Shown: in pieces, positions 61,020 through 64,000 of the stretch
Position numbering within the stretch: position 1 is the stretch's first letter
Layout: the number at the start of each line of letters is the position of its first letter
From: Streptomyces dengpaensis
GTDB taxonomy: Bacteria > Actinomycetota > Actinomycetes > Streptomycetales > Streptomycetaceae
Assembly: GCF_002946835.1 (NCBI RefSeq)
Contig: NZ_CP026652.1
Span: 8,308,001-8,372,000 of the forward strand
Reading direction: 5' to 3'
DNA length: 64,000 bases
Translations under genes and position numbers: made by a program
The notes under the pieces: model-generated
Told to the model about the DNA's origin: nothing
Database searches by the model: none
The model's input: the letters and a program-made list of their open reading frames with translations, nothing else

Positions 61020-64000
61020 CGCCGTCGGGCCTGGAAGACATCCTTCCCCTCTCCCCCATGCAGGAGGGGCTGCTGTTTCACTCCCGCTACGAGCAGGACG
61101 GCGCCGACGTCTATGCGGTGCAACACGTCTTCGACATCGAGGGCACCCTCGACGGGGTGCTGCTACGGGCGGCGGTCCGCGCCCTCGTCCAGCGGCACCC
61201 GAACCTGCGCGCCGGTTTCCGGCAGATGGATTCGGGACAGACCGTACAGCTGATTCCGCGTCAGGTGGACATTCCATGGGAGGAGTTCGACCTCTCGTCG
61301 CTGCCTGCCACCGAGGCGGAGGCGGAGCTGGCCCGGCTCGCCGCCAAGGAGCACGGCCGCCGCTTCGACCTGGCCGAGCCGCCGCTGCTGCGCTTCTCCC
61401 TGGTGCGGCTGGCCAGCGAACACCAACGTCTGATCATGACCACCCACCACATCCTGCTCGACGGCTGGTCGATGCCCATCCTCGTCCGCGAGCTGATCAC
61501 GCTGTACGGCAGCCATGGCGATGTCGCCACGCTCCCCCGGGTGACCCCGTACCGGCAGTACCTGGGCTGGCTTGCGCAGCAGGACCGGCCGGCGGCGGAG
61601 GCTGCCTGGCGCGAGGCGCTCGTCGGCCTGGAGCAGCCGACCCTGGTCACTCCGGTGGATCCGGCGCGGGCCGCACTGATGCCGGAGCGGATCACCGTCG
61701 AGATGGACGAGGACCGCACGGCGGCGCTCGCCGACTGGGCACGCAGGCAGGGCGTGACCATGAACACCGTTCTGCAGGCCGCCTGGGGTCTGGTGCTGAG
61801 CCGGCGCACGGGGCAAGACGACGTGGTGTTCGGGGCCGTCGTGGCAGGACGGGACCCGCAACTGCCCGGAGTCGAGGCCATGGTGGGCCTGTTTATCAAC
61901 ATGGTGCCCGTCCGGCTCGCGCTGGACCCGGCGCAGTCGTTGCTGTCCACCGTCGTGCGACTCCAAGACGAACAGTCGCGGCTGACCGCGCACCACCATC
62001 TCGGGCTGGCTCGCATCCAGCAGCTGGCCGGTCTTGGCGACCTCTTCGACACGTCCCTGGTGTTCGAGAACTACCCCTGGGACGACCCCGCCGAGCTGGC
62101 GGACCCCGGGCTGCGGATCACCCCAGACCTCGGCCATGGGCGGGACGCGACCCACTATCCGCTCACCCTGATCGCTGCCCCGGGGCGGCGTCTCTACCTC
62201 CGCCTCGACTACCGCGACGACCTCGTCGACCAGGCCACGGCCGCCGGATTCCTCGACCGGCTGACCCAGGTGCTCGACTTCGTCGTCACCGACGCCGATC
62301 GGCCGATCGGCCGGATCGACCTCATTACCGGCGAAGAGCGCCGGAACCTGCTCGTCACCCGCAACGACACGGTCAGGGAGACGAGCGGGACGACCCTGCC
62401 GGGGTTGTTCGAGGCACGGGCCGCCGAAACGCCGGACACACCCGCAGTGGTCTGCGATGAGACCACCCTGACCTACCAGAAGCTCAACGAGCGGGCAAAC
62501 CAGCTGGCCCACCTGCTCACGACCCGCGGCATCGGACCCGAACGCATCGTCGCCCTCGCCCTGCCCCGTTCCACCGACCTCGTCATCGCCGTCCTCGCCG
62601 TCCTCAAAGCCGGCGCCGCCTACCTCCCCCTCGACCCCGAATACCCCCACGCCCGCCTGACCCACATGGTCACCGACGCCCACCCCGCCCTCCTCCTCAC
62701 CACCACAGCCACCCAGTCCAACCTCCCCACCACACAAGACACCCCCGTCCTCCTCCTCGACACCCCGGACACCACCACCGGCCTCGCCAACCACCCCACC
62801 CACAACCCCACCCCCGCCCTCGCACCCGACCACCCCGCCTATGTCATCTACACCTCCGGTTCCACCGGACGACCCAAAGGCATCGTCATGCCCGCGGGCG
62901 CACTGCTGAACCTCCTGGAGTGGCACCACAGAGCGGTCGGCGGCGAACCGGGTACCAGGACCGCGCAGTTCACGGCGATCAGCTTCGACGTGTCCGCGCA
63001 GGAGGTGCTGTCGGCCCTGCTCTTCGGTAAGACGCTGGTGGTCCCCGCTGAGGACGTCCGGCGTGACGCGGCCCGGTTCGCCGCGTGGCTGGACGACCAC
63101 CGGGTGGAGGAGTTGTTCGCGCCGAACCTGGTGCTGGAGGCCCTCGCCGAGGCCGCCGTCGAGCAGGGCCGTACGCTGCCGCGGCTGCGTACCGTCGCGC
63201 AGGCCGGTGAGGCGCTGACGCCGAGCCGCCTGGTCCGTGAGTTCCACCGGTCGGCGCCGGGCCGCGCCCTGCACAACCACTACGGCCCCACCGAGACGCA
63301 CGTGGTCACGGCCCACACCCTGGGTGAGGACCCTGACGACTGGCCGTTGTCCGCGCCGATCGGCCGGCCGATCGCCAACACCCGTGCCTATGTACTGGGT
63401 TCCGGGCTTCAGTTGGTAGCGCCGGGTGTGGTGGGGGAGCTGTACATCGCGGGTGCGGGCGTGGCCCGCGGCTATCTGCACCGCCCCGGTCTCACCGCCG
63501 AGCGTTTCGTCGCTGACCCCTACGCGCCCGAACCCGGCGCCCGCATGTACCGCACCGGCGACCTCGTACGCCGGAACCGGGACGGCGACCTCGAATTCAT
63601 CGGCCGCGCCGACCATCAGGTCAAGATCCGTGGGTTCCGTATCGAACCCGGCGAGATCGAGGCCGTGCTGGCCGACCACCCCGACATCGCCCAGGCCGCC
63701 GTGGTCGCTCGCGAGGACGAGCCCGGCAGGGCCCGGCTGGTGGCCTACGTGGTGGCGCGGGAGGCGCTACGGCCCGACGACGTAAGGGAGTTCACACGGG
63801 ACCGGCTGCCTGAGCACATGGTGCCGTCGGCCGTCGTACTCCTGGAACACCTTCCGTTGACGGCCAATGGCAAGCTGGACCGTGCGGCGTTGCCGGCGCC
63901 CGAGTTCACGTCGGGTGGGGCGGGGCGGGAGGCGCGTACGCCGCAGGAGCAGATCGTGTGCGATCTGTTCGCGCAGGTGCTCGGGCTGCCGCGGGTCGGG
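61016..64000 (+). CDS. acmC: NRPS, actinomycin synthetase III homologue, first module (continues past the right edge)
   Basis: 995 codons are in the window with no stop. It starts [21 protein letters not shown] domain about 8-430 with [11 protein letters not shown] (His144, His145, Asp149) has the [13 protein letters not shown] opening of C domains that accept a D-configured upstream residue, as expected after the E domain of the previous protein. A domain about 460-960 ([10 protein letters not shown] near 615) has code D-V-Q-F-A-A-H-V-V-K, closely matching known Pro codes (DVQLIAHVVK). The carrier domain begins but its Ser lies beyond 64000. Translation is coupled to the upstream NRPS. ACMS III normally adds Pro, sarcosine and N-methyl-Val and then closes the lactone; only Pro is visible here. 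Confidence 0.9.
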   Translation, partial: MTPSGLEDILPLSPMQEGLLFHSRYEQDGADVYAVQHVFDIEGTLDGVLLRAAVRALVQRHPNLRAGFRQMDSGQTVQLIPRQVDIPWEEFDLSSLPATEAEAELARLAAKEHGRRFDLAEPPLLRFSLVRLASEHQRLIMTTHHILLDGWSMPILVRELITLYGSHGDVATLPRVTPYRQYLGWLAQQDRPAAEAAWREALVGLEQPTLVTPVDPARAALMPERITVEMDEDRTAALADWARRQGVTMNTVLQAAWGLVLSRRTGQDDVVFGAVVAGRDPQLPGVEAMVGLFINMVPVRLALDPAQSLLSTVVRLQDEQSRLTAHHHLGLARIQQLAGLGDLFDTSLVFENYPWDDPAELADPGLRITPDLGHGRDATHYPLTLIAAPGRRLYLRLDYRDDLVDQATAAGFLDRLTQVLDFVVTDADRPIGRIDLITGEERRNLLVTRNDTVRETSGTTLPGLFEARAAETPDTPAVVCDETTLTYQKLNERANQLAHLLTTRGIGPERIVALALPRSTDLVIAVLAVLKAGAAYLPLDPEYPHARLTHMVTDAHPALLLTTTATQSNLPTTQDTPVLLLDTPDTTTGLANHPTHNPTPALAPDHPAYVIYTSGSTGRPKGIVMPAGALLNLLEWHHRAVGGEPGTRTAQFTAISFDVSAQEVLSALLFGKTLVVPAEDVRRDAARFAAWLDDHRVEELFAPNLVLEALAEAAVEQGRTLPRLRTVAQAGEALTPSRLVREFHRSAPGRALHNHYGPTETHVVTAHTLGEDPDDWPLSAPIGRPIANTRAYVLGSGLQLVAPGVVGELYIAGAGVARGYLHRPGLTAERFVADPYAPEPGARMYRTGDLVRRNRDGDLEFIGRADHQVKIRGFRIEPGEIEAVLADHPDIAQAAVVAREDEPGRARLVAYVVAREALRPDDVREFTRDRLPEHMVPSAVVLLEHLPLTANGKLDRAALPAPEFTSGGAGREARTPQEQIVCDLFAQVLGLPRVG

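Overview
The window is high-GC DNA from an actinomycete, almost certainly a Streptomyces. The evidence is third-position GC bias throughout, GTG/TTG starts with GGAGG-type ribosome sites, families typical of the genus (LAL regulator, DUF574 methyltransferase, DUF2180 and DUF1918 proteins) and two carbohydrate ABC importers that lack their own ATPase.

Left part (1-21.4 kb). A LAL-type LuxR regulator runs off the left edge. It is followed by a divergent SDR/LysR pair, an FAD disulfide-type oxidoreductase, and a shrunken, inverted, decayed copy of the SDR/LysR junction. After a DUF2180 gene and a DUF574 methyltransferase comes a glycoside uptake/catabolism locus (10.7-21.4 kb). Its minus arm is lipoprotein, two permeases, ROK repressor and Gfo/Idh/MocA oxidoreductase. 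Its plus arm is zinc-type dehydrogenase, TIM-barrel isomerase/epimerase, GH63/MGH1-like hydrolase and a glycogen-debranching-like protein, with the last three linked by 4-bp overlaps.

Middle part (21.5-49.5 kb). This is an accessory, mobile-element-rich zone. It holds a complete IS630 element with TA duplications, an IS5 transposase pseudogene carrying a 5'-truncated group II intron, and an IS1380 remnant. It also holds many broken genes (methyltransferase, GNAT, sulfotransferase, DNA ligase, Nudix, PIN). Intact islands within it are a cupin plus alpha/beta-hydrolase pair, a LacI-ABC-GH1-GH31 operon that probably uses xyloglucan-type oligosaccharides, a TetR-controlled membrane protein, tRNA-Gln(CUG), a glutamine-rich protein beside a subtilisin-fold protein that lacks its catalytic serine, and a RelE/ParE-type toxin-antitoxin pair.

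Right part (49.5-64 kb). This is the left end of an actinomycin-type biosynthetic cluster. A five-gene minus-strand operon encodes an AMP ligase, a free carrier protein, an MbtH protein and two uncharacterised proteins. Divergently, a 2,614-residue NRPS (C-A-T-C-A-T-E) has specificity codes reading as Thr then a Val-like residue that is epimerised. It is translationally coupled to a second NRPS whose first module is C-A(Pro)-T and which runs off the right edge. Aryl starter-Thr-D-Val-Pro is the order of the actinomycin half-molecule, and protein sizes fit ACMS I, II, III and the 4-MHA carrier protein. Two genes here contain TTA codons, suggesting bldA control. The 4-MHA biosynthesis genes are not in this window and should lie to the right.
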